Positions 1-10,925 of a DNA stretch of 64,000 nucleotides are shown piece after piece. How positions within the stretch are numbered: position 1 is the first letter of the stretch; every line of letters starts with the position of its first letter. The DNA comes from Botryosphaeria dothidea (taxonomy: Eukaryota; Ascomycota; Dothideomycetes; Botryosphaeriales; Botryosphaeriaceae): NCBI GenBank assembly GCA_011503125.2, contig WWBZ02000022.1, positions 3,596,001-3,660,000 of the forward strand, given 5' to 3'. The notes beneath the pieces are model-generated. The model did no database searches and had not been told where the DNA came from. It worked only from the letters and a program-made list of their open reading frames with translations. The position numbers and the translations under genes are program-made.

Positions 1-1
1 G

Positions 2-1898
2 GCTAGGGAGACTTTCCTGCCTATTATCCAGAGGGCAGTGGAGAAGCAGGCACCACTTTCGCTCACACTTCCCGCCTTTCCCTTCAAGTCTCCCAACGCG
101 GAAGAAAAAGTTCTTGGCGTTCTGCCGGATAAGGCAGAAGAAGTTTCTCTGAAGCATCTTCAAGCGTTCTGCGACAACATCAAAGACACATACGTACATG
201 GTGCCGAGCTCACCATTGTTTCTGATGGAATCGTCTACAGCGGTATGAAAATCATCTCCTTAACCTCACTTACAATCACTGACAAGTTTCAGATCTTCTC
301 GGTGTTCCGGATTCCACTGTCTGGGAATATGGCGAGCGTCTTCGCCAGATGGCTCTTGAGTTGGACTGCACCTCCATTCACTTCGCTCGTCTCTCCATGA
401 TGCCGGCGCTGAAGCACAAGCTTCCGGTTGACCTTCTCGACTACCATGACACTGCCAGCTATGAGCAAGTTGCTCCTCTTGTCCGCGATCAGCTGGTTGC
501 GACATACAGTGAGAGGGATTACGATGTCAGCAGGCACATCGCCACCGACGAAAGCGTCAAGGCGACATACATGGGCTACCTGAAGTATCTGTCTCGTGAT
601 CTAAGAAGATCTGGAGAATCCTCAGGGGAAGCGTCAGATTCCTCTGGTGCCTCAGCCTACTCTGGCTCGTCGGACAGTGATGCCTCTACTGGAAGCCGCA
701 AGGCCTTCAAGCGGAAGGTTTCCAAGGTTTCCAAGCAAATGATCGCACGAGGAAAGGTGAGTCTCTCTCCACAAACCTCCTTTTTAGTTCTTTTCTCACA
801 TGTCGACAGTGCTACGCCGCTTGTGTGCAGGAGTCCTTCCCCGACTCCGTCCGCCTCTCCATTCATGCCGCAAACTCCGCCACCAAGATACCCATTTCCG
901 TTATTCCCAATGTCCAAGAGAGGCCGATTACCCCGTGGCATTCCGTCATGACCTGCCGCCTGGACGGCTCCTTCATCCCCATGACCCGCCGCGAAGTCAA
1001 CGAGACCACCGACCTCGAACCCGTCTACAAGAACGGCCAGCTCTGGTGCTACCGTGAGAAGTCCGACCTGTACAACGCCTGGCCCGCCGACGTCTTCATC
1101 GACCACATGTACCCGATGGGCCTCCTCCTCAACTTCCCCGCAGGCACCCCCTTCTCCGCCGCCGACATGCAGACCGCCCGCAAGCTCTCCGGGCACAACT
1201 CGCCCGTCGTCCTGCGCGGCCTCGCGGGCACGACCGACCGCGACGCCTTCCTAGCCAAGGGGCGCGAGATGGGCGAGATCATGAAGTGGAAGTTTGGCGA
1301 GCTGCTCGAGGTCAAGGACGGCGGCGACGACACGCGCGGCCTCAACAACGTGCTGTCGTCGGAGCCGATGCCGTTCCACTACGACGGCCTGTTCAAGATG
1401 GTCAACGGCGTCAGCACCCCGCCCAAGTTCCAGATGTTCACCGCCGTCACCGCCAGCCCCAAGGGCACCGGCTACACGCTGTTCGCCACCAGCCCGCTGC
1501 TGTTCCAGCACCTGACCGGCGGGTATACGGTGGAGGGCTTGCGGAAGCACAAGTGGCTGGTTAAGACGGAGAGCTTCGACAACAGCCATTTCGGCGGCCT
1601 GCCGCTCGTCGTGGATCACCCGGCCACGGGCGTGCCGTGCATCCGCTACCACGAGGATTGGCCGCAGGAGAGGACGCGCTTCGACCCCACGCGCATCCAT
1701 ATTCAGGACGTGGATGAGGTGGAGGACGAGCGTATCAGGGTCGCGCTGGAGAGGGCGCTGTATGACAGGCGCGTGTGCTTGTATCAGGGATGGGATGAGG
1801 GTGATGTTCTTGTCAACGATAACATCCTGACCATGCACACACGTGAGGGATACACTTCCAAGTTTGGAAGAGAGCTGTGGCGTCTGCATATTGACTAA
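2..1898 (+). CDS. Isocyanide synthase-dioxygenase fusion (ICS-TauD), 5' end outside window
   Basis: This is a two-domain biosynthetic enzyme. The Dit1/PvcA-type isocyanide synthase domain converts an amino-acid amine to an isocyanide, and the TauD-type Fe(II)/2-oxoglutarate dioxygenase domain usually oxidises or decarboxylates the product. Visible exons are 2-242, 293-756 and 810-1898 (597 residues). The frame is open to base 2, so the N-terminus lies upstream. Family motifs seen are FPFKSPN, KVLGVLPD and SDGIVYSDLLGVPD (the last across intron 1) and VRLSIH. The dioxygenase half starts near visible residue 330, with the HxD iron ligands in FHYDG (H425, D427) and a distal His in LTMHTREG (about 578). 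An unusual Ser/Gly/Asp-rich stretch (bases about 610-700) interrupts the ICS domain. The architecture resembles Aspergillus ICS-dioxygenases. The product is not predictable. Confidence 0.9.
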
Positions 1899-2191
1899 AA
1901 AGTAAAAGTCTTGGATATACTTGCTGGGCAAGAGGAAAATTGTAAATATGGGAGTTGGCGTTAACACCAGGAGCGCTCGGTATCATAATATTCAACTTCA
2001 ATTCGGACTCAGTATAGGACATTTGTGGTTTGCAGTAATACTTTTTTCTCCGTCTTCCCATTCGTGCGTCAGCTCATGCCTGCCCCTCCCTAAAATCGGC
2101 GCTGAAATCTCGCTGAGATCCAGCGTGACTTTTTGCATCAGGAGACATGTGCGTCTGTGGCGTTTCTAGTCGTAACCGAAACACAATGGAA

Positions 2192-2200
2192 TCGGACCGA
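2192..2200. promoter_or_regulatory. Palindrome TCGGACCGA, copy 1
   Basis: A perfect inverted CGG/CCG motif with a one-base centre lies between the ICS and P450 genes. The same 9-mer recurs at 8777-8785 between the MFS and FAD-oxidase genes, and I found it nowhere else by eye. Zn2Cys6 regulators often bind inverted CGG triplets, so binding is an inference. Confidence 0.35.
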
Positions 2201-3524
2201 AATTCTTTGACACTGTCGGTTCGGTGTCTGAACATATCTTTCCGAGTCATTCAATGTTGTTCTAGCTGTTCGGTAACTGACGTCAAGATCAGAAAGAACT
2301 GATGTTCTACACGAAAGCTTGGTCCCTGTGGTACATGTAATTCTTTCTTAGAAGTCTTAGTGAATATTCAGCATGAGAGATCTTCGTTACGTCATAAATC
2401 CAAAACCGGTCGAGCATCGGATCAGGCCCTCGTTTGAGCATTAAGCAAGATCGTACTGCGCATCCACAAACATCGTCTCTTGCGCACTAGGAGAGATCTC
2501 GTAAATTGAAGGAGAGTACAGTACCACAATACAAAACTAAGAGGTGAGATTTACATATGTAAGTGATCATACATCAGACGCTTGAGAATGGTGGTTTCCT
2601 ACGTAGTGTTTCTCCTACAACAAAACAACCTTCTATTAAACTAGCTTTGAGATGATCTAGAGTCTGGTCCATCAAGTATCAAGCAATACATCTGTAATTT
2701 GAGCCAACCGCAGCTTAACCATACTCAAGATTGACAAGCCTCATCTACTCCGCACTACAAGTAGAGTGGTAAAGACCCACCATGTATGCACCGACCCGCG
2801 AAGGATCTTGAACACTTTTATGGCACTTTTGCCGCGGGCCTCTCCATCTTTCGGGTGAATCCGATGCAAGATAAGGTAAGATGTCCCCACAGTTAAAAGG
2901 TTCCGCACCCACTGCTGCAGGTGAGACCTAGCCGATAGAAGCGTAGGTAATCCGGAAAAATCCTACAATGTTCAGATGACGCACACTGAAACGTGGCGGA
3001 TCATTTGAAAACCGCGCTGAAAACATGGAAAAGAGAAGCTACCTACCTTTTGGGATACTGCAGCCCTGGTTTCATGGTCTTCACATCGTTTTCAAGATCC
3101 TTCGAGTTTGGGATGGGCGAAACCTTCCTTTTCGGGTTTAAGGTGACCAAGGAAGAACGTGTGGGTTGGTGCAACGTCTTCCCCGCGCAACGCCTGCCCG
3201 TCAAGGCGTCCACGTCCGCTGTTACCTGGAATCTCAGCCATGCGCGCAACCGTTCATCCGACATTTGCAGATCCTTCCTCCTCGTTGGTTCTTCCCTCGT
3301 TGACCAGGAATGGCAATATTCCTCGAACCGCTCCCGGGAGTCTCTCACTTGCGGGAAGCCCTCCTGATGGCCCAGTCAAGCCCTCGGCCCGCTCGTCGTG
3401 GCGGCGGCGCGACCGCTGTCAGGAGAGCACCCTTAGATGATCGGCAATTGCTGCGGCGCAAGGGAAAAAAGGTTCAGTCCGCGCGTTTCGGGGGCGACGC
3501 TATCCCTCTCGTCAAGAAAACGGA

Positions 3525-3534
3525 TCCGAATACG
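3525..3534 (-). promoter_or_regulatory. Motif CGTATTCGGA, copy 1 (P450 promoter)
   Basis: The reverse complement of CGTATTCGGA lies about 180 bp upstream of the P450 ATG. Exact copies recur at 6039-6048 and 8759-8768, and a one-mismatch copy at 9089-9098. Confidence 0.4.
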
Positions 3535-3713
3535 ACGCCTCCCGACTTTTGGTGATTGCGCATTTCGCGGCGAGGCGATACAGGAGGCCTCTCTCGCCCT
3601 GGAAAGTTGGCCCTACTTAAGAAAGCGCAGCCACTTCCGCAGCCTTGGAGCCGTAGGGCAGAAAGTTACCCTTTTTTTTGCCGAAACTTTGTTGAAAGAT
3701 CCAGTCGTACACC

Positions 3714-5518
3714 ATGCTCGCGGTGCTGGTTGCGGGCGCGATACCGCTCTACGTCATTTGGTCCGTCCTCTGCCTCTTCCAGAATGTCCAGCGCGCGAAG
3801 TCGACCGGCCTGCGGGTCGTGATCAGCCCTATCAGCGCACGGAACCCTCTATGGATGGTTTTCCAGGGCCTGTTCATTGCGATCCTCGAGAAGCTTGGAA
3901 TCGACACCGAATCATCGTTGAAGTTGACCAAGCGGAGCTGGAACTTCTACGACCGGTATCAAACACACCAGAAGTACGGAAAGGTGTTTGCGCACGTCAC
4001 TCCTTCTGACATAGAAATCTACGTGGCGGATGCAGCGAGTAGCGATGAGGTGTTGGCGAGGAAGAAGGACTTTGGAAAGCCCATGGACATGGTCGGTACG
4101 ATACCAGCCATGACTCTCCCTACATGGCTTGTCAGTATATGCTAATCCGGAGCAGAAATCATCAACATCTACGGCCCGACCGTCGCATCCACCGACGGAC
4201 CAGACTGGTTCCGCCACCGCCGCATCACGGCCACGCCCTTCAACGAGCGCAACAACCGCATCGTCTGGAGCGAGTCCGTCCGGCAAACCTCGCAGATGCT
4301 GTCCTACTTCAAGAACAAAGTCGGCGCAATCGGCTCCAACGCTCTCGGCGAGGACACGATGACGCTCACTCTGCACATCCTGACATCCGCGGGCCTGGGC
4401 TTCTCGTACGACTTCCGCGGCGCGCAGGAGAAGGTCGACCAGAAGGAGGTCGAGGCGGCCGGACACACGCTCAGCTACCGCGACTGCCTGGCCGCCGTGC
4501 TCGACAACTTTATCATGATGGCGCTGCTTCCGAAGAGGATCTGGTCGCTGCCGTGGCTGCCCAAGGAGTTCGAAAACTTCCAGACGTACAAGAGCGAGCT
4601 GAAGAAGTACATGGTCGAGATGGTTGAGAAGACGCGGTACGAAGGGTCAGAGCATGCGAACCTACTCAGCGTTTTGGTCCAGAAGAACGAGGAGGCACGC
4701 CAGCTTAAGGAGGCGGATGCGGATGGCGCTAGTGGAGCAAAGAAGGGCCTTTCGGACGACGAGCTGTATGGCAACATTTTCATCTACAGCTTCGCAGGAC
4801 ACGAGACGACCGCCCATGTTGTCTGCTACGCCATGTACTTCCTGGCCGCTTTTCCAGAAGTGCAGGATTGGGTTTCTGAGGAAGCCAGGGAAGTGTTCAA
4901 GGACATCGAGGATCCGGAGGCGCTGTCATACGACGAGGTGTTCCCGCGCTTGAAGCGGGCGCTGAGTGTCATGGTGAGGCTCGCCCTGCATGCTCATGTT
5001 GAGACAGATGAACTGACTGCGAACAGTACGAAACTCTTCGCCTTTATCCGCCAGTCCTGAACATTCCGAAAACGACTGGGCCCTTCTCCCAGGACCTCAT
5101 GATCGGCGGCAAGGTTGCCACTCTTCCCCCGCAGGTCATGGTCTTCCCCAACGTCGTTGCTCTTCAGTCGGACCCGGAATACTGGGGTTCGGATTCTCTT
5201 GAATGGAGGCCAGCGCGTTGGATTGATAGCAGTAACGTGGAAAATGACGAGGTCATGCGCACACCGACGAAAGGCGCTTTCATTCCTTGGGGTGATGGGC
5301 CAAGAATCTGTCCTGGCAGGAAGTTCTCCCAAGTCGAGTTCGTGGCCGTGGTTGCGTCGATGCTGTGGCGGCACAGGATCGAGGTGGTACCTGAGGAAGG
5401 CGAGGGTTTCACTGAGGCGAAGGCGCGGATCTTGGACGTGATGAACGACACTGCAGAGGGCGTGACACTGTTCATGAGGAATCCGGAGAAGGTCAGGGTG
5501 AGAATTGTGGAGCGGTAA
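3714..5518 (+). CDS. Cytochrome P450 monooxygenase
   Basis: This is a 563-aa microsomal P450 with exons 3714-4095, 4156-4973 and 5027-5518, and both joins keep frame. The N-terminus (MLAVLVAGAIPLYVIW) is a membrane anchor. The I-helix motif AGHETT is near residue 341 and the ExxR motif (ETLR) at 402-405, directly after intron 2. The haem loop WGDGPRICPG has its cysteine ligand at about 495. It lies downstream of the ICS-dioxygenase on the same strand, which suggests it oxidises an isocyanide-derived intermediate. The substrate is unknown and I assign no CYP family. The length is a little above the usual 500-530 aa. Confidence 0.93.
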
Positions 5519-6761
5519 ACAGCAAAGCCGCGGGTTGGAAGTGTAGAAAGAAGGAGATCGCGCGAGGCCAAGAGGATATTGAACTTTAAATGGATAATAT
5601 AGAGGGGGGCTAGTTAGGCTTGCTGGCGGATGCACCGGGTGGCCGGCGTCTGATTACATGTTGCCATTTGCGGTGGGTGGCCGGACTCTACTCCGATGGC
5701 GTTTGGGTGTGCAGTAGCTGGGAGGCTATTATATTAAGTCGGACTGTTTTACCTTTGAAGACCAAATGATGAGTATTTCTCTCCTGCTTGACAATTTTGG
5801 TGTTGACATCTTCTCTTTCTCCTGCCAAGGTAGGCATTCCATCAACGAATACGTTAATCGTTGGAACGAACACGAAGATGGTCTGCCCGGTCCCTCTGGA
5901 TGACGACTACTTTTTCTTGGAAGTCATAATCATGGGATAATCCAGGGCATTTTGGTCTATTGGGGATACGAAATGGCCCATGTCAGCGGTGTTCGGATAG
6001 AGTGTAACCGAATGCGGGGCGAGTACGTCTTGCACCCACGTATTCGGACTGCTACAAGAGCTCTGAAACCCCACCAGAATCCGACACAGAGTCCATTTGT
6101 TGCTCCTTTTTCCTGCTGGTCTTCTATTTGAAGATTTTTATGTCTCTGCCACATTAAACCTATACATGTACAATATTTTTCACGTGGTACATCGACACGG
6201 TTGAATCTAAAAGAGAGCTCGGATATGAAATAGATCCGAACAATGAATGCCAAGTGAAGGTACGAGATGGAGTCAATCTTGCATGCTGCATTCTAGAATC
6301 CTATATTTTCTCGGACTGTAACAGGCGACAGATCCCTGAAACGTGGCTTTGCATATTCTCTTCGGTCCTTGCCGCGGTCCTTTTGAGTGGTAAGCCATCT
6401 CTCAGAAGACTTCGAAACAAGCTGAGTTTTGCAACTTGCTGTCGAAAGTCTCTCAGCACCAAGAGTAGTTTAGTCCAAATAGAATGCCCAAAAGGAGCTT
6501 AGCGTATCATCTGAATCTTCCGTAGATAGCTGACTTGTAGAAGACCCTTTGAGGGACAATCCATTGAGTTCAAACACTTGCCACTGAAGCAATATCACAT
6601 TCTTTGATGTACTTCAAGCAGTGAATAGTATGAGCTGGAAACGATCAATCTAAATTATTTGCCTATTACTAATTTTCTTGATGCAAGATGGTATCTCTGC
6701 TTGAAATATGCGAAATGTGCTGAAAATGCAATGCAACTTTTGAAATCCGCCAATAAAGCAC
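5519..6761. other. Intergenic: convergent 3' flanks of P450 and MFS genes
   Basis: No gene is supported in this AT-rich 1.2 kb. It holds CGTATTCGGA at 6039-6048, the shorter CGAATACG at 5847-5854 and several TCGGACT words. Promoter-like motifs between two convergent genes are unexpected and could point to a missed transcript. Confidence 0.6.
6039..6048 (+). promoter_or_regulatory. Motif CGTATTCGGA, copy 2
   Basis: An exact copy of the cluster 10-mer lies in the convergent region between the P450 and MFS genes. It is identical to the copies at 3525-3534 (opposite strand) and 8759-8768. Confidence 0.35.
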
Positions 6762-8447
6762 TCAGAACTGGCGCTGCCACTTGGGATTCGTCCTGATTCT
6801 TTCACCATAGAAATAGAACAGCCAAGGGACGGGTGCTAGGATAAGGGCCAGGAAGCCGAGCAGAGTGTTGCCCCATCCCAGGCCCAGCGCGGTGTACATG
6901 TCTAGCCCGCAGAGAGGCAGCATGGCGCCCAAAAGACTCCTGAGCACCGCATTCGCCGCGTTGACGCTTGCAGCATGCTTTGTGAATGCGTCGACCAGAT
7001 AAGTCTGGATGCAGATGAGGATGCATATCATGCCAAAACCTGAGATGCTTGTTCCAATCATAGGTGCAATCCAATGGACCTTCTTGTCCGCGGTCCAGCC
7101 ATAGAGGAAAAGACCAACCGGCAAAGAGAGACCGGCTGGGACTGTGAGAATTAGCGGCAGACGGTCCTCAGGCCGGATAGCCAATCCGGCAGCGATCTTG
7201 CGCTTCAAGATCCTATCACTCAGACTGCCCACAGCGAGGAGACCAAGGAGAGAGCCCACGCCAGATCCAATGTATGTAAGGCCTGCGGATGAGGTGTTGA
7301 AGCCGTATTGGTCCTCGAAGACGAACGTGAAGGTTGTGAAGAGGATATACATGATTCCATACGCAATGGCAATGTATAGGCACATGAGGTTGATGATCGG
7401 CGAGAGGAAAAGCATCTTGAGAGGACGGACGAGGGCGCGCTCAAACATCTGCTTCGTGCTCTCATCGGTGGCGAACTTCGAGCGGTAGGCCGGGTTGCCG
7501 GTTTCTTCCCGAAGGCGAGCGGCTTTCCTTTCAAGAAGCACCGGATGGTAGGTCTCCTTGAGGACGAACCAAGCCACTACGGTGATGGCGCCAGACTGCT
7601 GCTTGTTAGCCTGCTTGGATGCATGTGGTGATTTTGGTTTGACATACCACAATAGTAATGATCCAGAACACCCAGCGCCAGCCCTCCGCCTCAGTCAAGT
7701 AGCCACCAGCTATCGGGCCAATTACTGGGCCAAATAAGGGACCCATAGACCAAAGCGCCATCGCTGCACCTCGCTGTTCAGCCGGGAGCATGTCCGATAT
7801 CGACCCACTGCCACAAGTGACTACCGCGACTCCTGCAAGGCCGGACAAGAAACGGAAGGCAACGAGCATGCCCATGTTCTGTGAGAGGGCGCAGCCGACG
7901 GAGAAGATGGTGAAGAACACATTGCACACATGGTATACAGGATTGCGGCCATAGATCTCGCTGAGCGGTGCTAGGAACAGAGGTCCGAAGGCAAATCCCA
8001 GGACGAAGACAGCAACGACGAAAGTGGCGAGCAGCTGAGAGTCATTCTTGAAGTCGCGCATGACCAAGGGCACGCCTGGCGCGAACATGGAAGACGCCAG
8101 CGGTCTGCAACATGTTAGCGAGTCCAGAAAACGATGGAAAGATGCCGGAAATGCTCCTACGTTAGGAAAGTGATAAAGGAGAGCACGCCGATCGTGGTCC
8201 ATTTCCGGGAATTCGACCATTTCGTTGGGTTGATGGGGTCGTCTGCTGGCTCCCAATCGACAATAAACGGGTCGTCGGACTGCGGTGCCGGCGGCGCCTC
8301 TTCGTCCTTTTCTCTCACCGTACCCTGTTCGTCGGACGCATTGCCTGAGGCCGAACTATTGGTACTGATCTGCTCGACGATCCCTGCCTCCAAATCTCCA
8401 GATGGCTTAAGAGACTCTGGGGTCTCTGGCGGCACGGAAGAGGTCAT
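6762..8447 (-). CDS. MFS exporter, DHA1 drug:H+ antiporter type
   Basis: This is a 525-aa plasma-membrane transporter with exons 8447-8161, 8104-7648 and 7595-6762; both joins keep frame. An acidic, Ser-rich cytoplasmic N-terminus of about 85 residues ends in DWEPADDPINPTKWS, typical of fungal DHA1 proteins. Signature segments follow: LAPLSEIYGRNPVY in the TM2-3 loop and FRFLSGLAGVAVVTCG with GPVIGPIAGGYLTE in the first half. Two sets of six hydrophobic segments are visible around a central loop with KETYHPVLLERKA. It diverges from the FAD oxidase gene across 784 bp that include shared candidate motifs. The likely role is export of the cluster product or self-protection; the substrate is unknown. 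Confidence 0.93.
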
Positions 8448-8758
8448 GTGCGATAGGGGTTCGACAGAAGTTCTGGGCTGATGAAACGGCGGCAAGTGTT
8501 TGGTATGACAAGGGCAACGAACGCAGCGAAGCCTGGTCCACGGTTGAGTGACAGGCAAGTGAACGGCCGAATATGCGATTGCTTTTGCAGTGAGACCCTT
8601 CGACCGGGCGATTGCGGGGCTTTAAACCAGCGACCATTGCGGCTGGCTGAAGCGTCAGCTGCAAGCCAGAAAACTCGCATACATTGCGCGCGCAGCACAC
8701 GTCGGAAGGGACGAGACCGAGAATGTGCGGCCACATATATCGAAGGGCAGTGGTGACT

Positions 8759-8768
8759 CGTATTCGGA
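8759..8768 (+). promoter_or_regulatory. Motif CGTATTCGGA, copy 3
   Basis: An exact copy lies 7 bp before the palindrome at 8775-8787, in the MFS/FAD-oxidase divergent promoter. The tight spacing of both candidate motifs here strengthens a regulatory reading. Confidence 0.4.
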
Positions 8769-8774
8769 TTAGGT

Positions 8775-8787
8775 TCTCGGACCGAGA
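8775..8787. promoter_or_regulatory. 13-bp palindrome TCTCGGACCGAGA, copy 2 of TCGGACCGA
   Basis: Six-base arms surround a single A. The inner nine bases equal the site at 2192-2200. The CGG-N1-CCG form fits a dimeric Zn2Cys6-type site, but no such regulator gene is present in the window. Confidence 0.4.
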
Positions 8788-9151
8788 GTTGTGCTTCGCA
8801 TTCGGATCTAGTCCCTTGTAGAAGCCATACGCAATGACCCTTGGCAGCCCTAAGTGGTAGGATGACCTGGTAAACGTCCTCCCGTGAACTGTGGATCATC
8901 TTGGCAGCGGGGATACACTGTCTGTCAAAGTGAGCTTAGCGGGTTTGCGCCGCATGCGGCTCGCAATCAGCACGTACATGTTTCCATCACGAAACTAGCG
9001 TGGCTGTCTGATAGGCAGACCGTTGTTTGAACGCCGTGTAACAGCACATCGCCCCTTCGTCATCATGGGCTGTGCTCCCTTTGCGAATCCCGAATACGTT
9101 CGCTTCAATTTTTCTCGAACATCTACTGAAATCTGCAAGTTCTTCATGGCT

Positions 9152-9160
9152 TATAAAAGG
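9152..9160 (+). promoter_or_regulatory. TATA box of the FAD oxidase gene
   Basis: TATAAAAGG lies about 75 bp upstream of the ATG at 9232, a normal position for a fungal core promoter that is strongly induced. Confidence 0.6.
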
Positions 9161-9231
9161 CTTGTGGAGACGTGACAACCAAAGGCATCAGCTCTGCACT
9201 CAGCAGCCTTCTCACTTCCTTCGTTCCCAAA

Positions 9232-10925
9232 ATGCATATTCAGAGGCATCTTCTTCCTACCGTTCTTTCTGCAGCGATAGCTGTGAAAGCTCAAAATTAT
9301 TCTATACCATCTCTAGCACCTGAGGCGTTCAACGACCCGGCTACAGCCTGCCAACAGTTCTCCGCCCAATGGAGCAACCAGACATACTTCCCAAACTCTA
9401 CCACATACAAGACTCTGAATGAAGGTAAGTGTCATCTGCAGCGATTTCAGTCAGGCCCCCGCTTACCCCTCAGACTTCTTCACTGCGCAATCATGGCTCG
9501 GACCCGCATGCGTATTCGCCCCGAGCAGTGCCGAGCAGATGTCGTACGCGGTCAAGGCTCTGAAGGAGCTGAACACACCCTTTGCCATCCGTGGCGGTGG
9601 CCATATGCCCATCAACGACACTGCGAACATCGATTCTAGCGGTGTGCTGATCTCGAGCTCGGGGTTGAGCCAGCTTAAGCTCTCGGATGACAAGTCAACA
9701 CTCGAGGTGGGCCCTGGCAACAGATGGGCTGCCGTATACAAGCATCTCGAACCTCATCAGCTCACCATTGTCGGCGGACGGATGGGTGTTGTTGGTGTGC
9801 CCGGCTTCATCCTAGGCGGTGGCATCTCCTTCTTTAGCAATGAGTTTGGCTGGGCATCTGCCAACATCGCTCAGTTCGATGTAAGTCACTTCAACCCCTG
9901 TACCCAACACTCCGTCCGCTTTAGTCCGTGCTAACTCAACCATGTAGTGCGTGCTCGCAAACGGCGACATCGTCTCCGCAACGGCCGACAACGACTACGC
10001 CGACCTGTTCTGGGCTCTCCGTGGCGGCGGCAATTCCTTCGCACTCGTCACCGGCTTCCACCTTCAGACCATCCCCCTCCCCGCCGTCGCCCTCGGCGAG
10101 ACCGCCTACAGTGACGAAGTCACCAGCGAGCAGTTCCTCGATGCCGTCTACAACTTCGCCCTCGACGGCGGCGCCAACGACCCTCGCGCAGCCATAACCC
10201 CTATCGCCCGCTGGGGCCACGGCCAAACCACGCCATCCTACCACTCGATGCTCTTCTACCGCGGCGACACCACCACGCCGGCGGCCCTGCACAACTTCAC
10301 TTCAGTCCTGCCCGCCAACAGCTCGACCTTCAGCGTGCGCCCGTCCTTCTACAACTGGACGCTCGACAGCGACCGTGGCTACGCTGAGGCGACGCACGGC
10401 CTGCGCAACCAGTTCCACATCATCGCCATCAAGGCCGACCGCCAGGCCATGCAGATCATCCACGACATGTGGTTCGAGGCCGTCGAGCGCGAGCTGTCGG
10501 ACGTGTCCAGCTTCTTCACCGGTGTCGCCTTCATGCCGATGGTGCCCTCGTACTTCGCGGCCTCGATGAAGAACGGCGGCGACCCCATGGGCGTGGCGCC
10601 GTCGGACGGCCCGTTCATCTGGATCGAGGAGTCGTTCATGTGGAAAGACCCCGCCGATGACGCGCGCATGGCGACCTTCCTTGATGTGGTGAATGCGAAC
10701 ATCACCGCTGCGCTGACCGAGCAGGTCGGCGAGGACTCCCAGCACAAGTACCTCTATCTCAACGACGCCGACTACAACCAGCCCGTGTTCGAGGGGTACC
10801 CGAAGGGCAACGTCATGATGATGAAGATGATCCGCGAGAAGTACGACCCGGAGCGCGTCTTCACCGACCTCATGCCCGGTGGCTGGAAGGTGGACAGGGC
10901 ATTCACTGGTCAGTACGAGGCCTGA
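9232..10925 (+). CDS. Secreted FAD-linked oxidase, berberine-bridge type
   Basis: This is a 525-aa FAD oxidoreductase with exons 9232-9424, 9474-9880 and 9948-10925; the joins keep frame. An N-terminal signal peptide (hydrophobic to about AVKAQ, residue 20) and several N-x-S/T sites suggest secretion. The FAD_binding_4 (PCMH) domain shows IRGGGHMPIND, whose His is the likely covalent flavin site, and GVPGFILGGGISFFSNEFG. The C-terminal BBE motif is clear: YLNDADYNQPVFEGYP and KYDPERVFTDLMPGGWK. The usual second anchoring Cys is not evident at the aligned place (IAQFDCVLANGD), so single-point attachment is likely. Such enzymes often sit in biosynthetic clusters. Divergence from the MFS gene and the shared motifs support membership here. 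Confidence 0.92.

Larger units (their letters stand above)
1899..3713. other. Intergenic: ICS 3' flank and P450 promoter
   Basis: This is 1.8 kb of AT-leaning DNA between two same-strand cluster genes, with no ORF that resembles a protein. It contains the palindrome at 2192-2200 and the CGTATTCGGA copy at 3525-3534, both listed separately. Confidence 0.7.
8448..9231. promoter_or_regulatory. Divergent promoter between MFS exporter and FAD oxidase
   Basis: This 784-bp shared intergenic region can drive both genes. It contains CGTATTCGGA at 8759-8768, the palindrome at 8775-8787, GCATTCGGAT near 8797, CCCGAATACG at 9089-9098 and a TATA box at 9152-9160. No ORF here is convincing. Confidence 0.7.
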
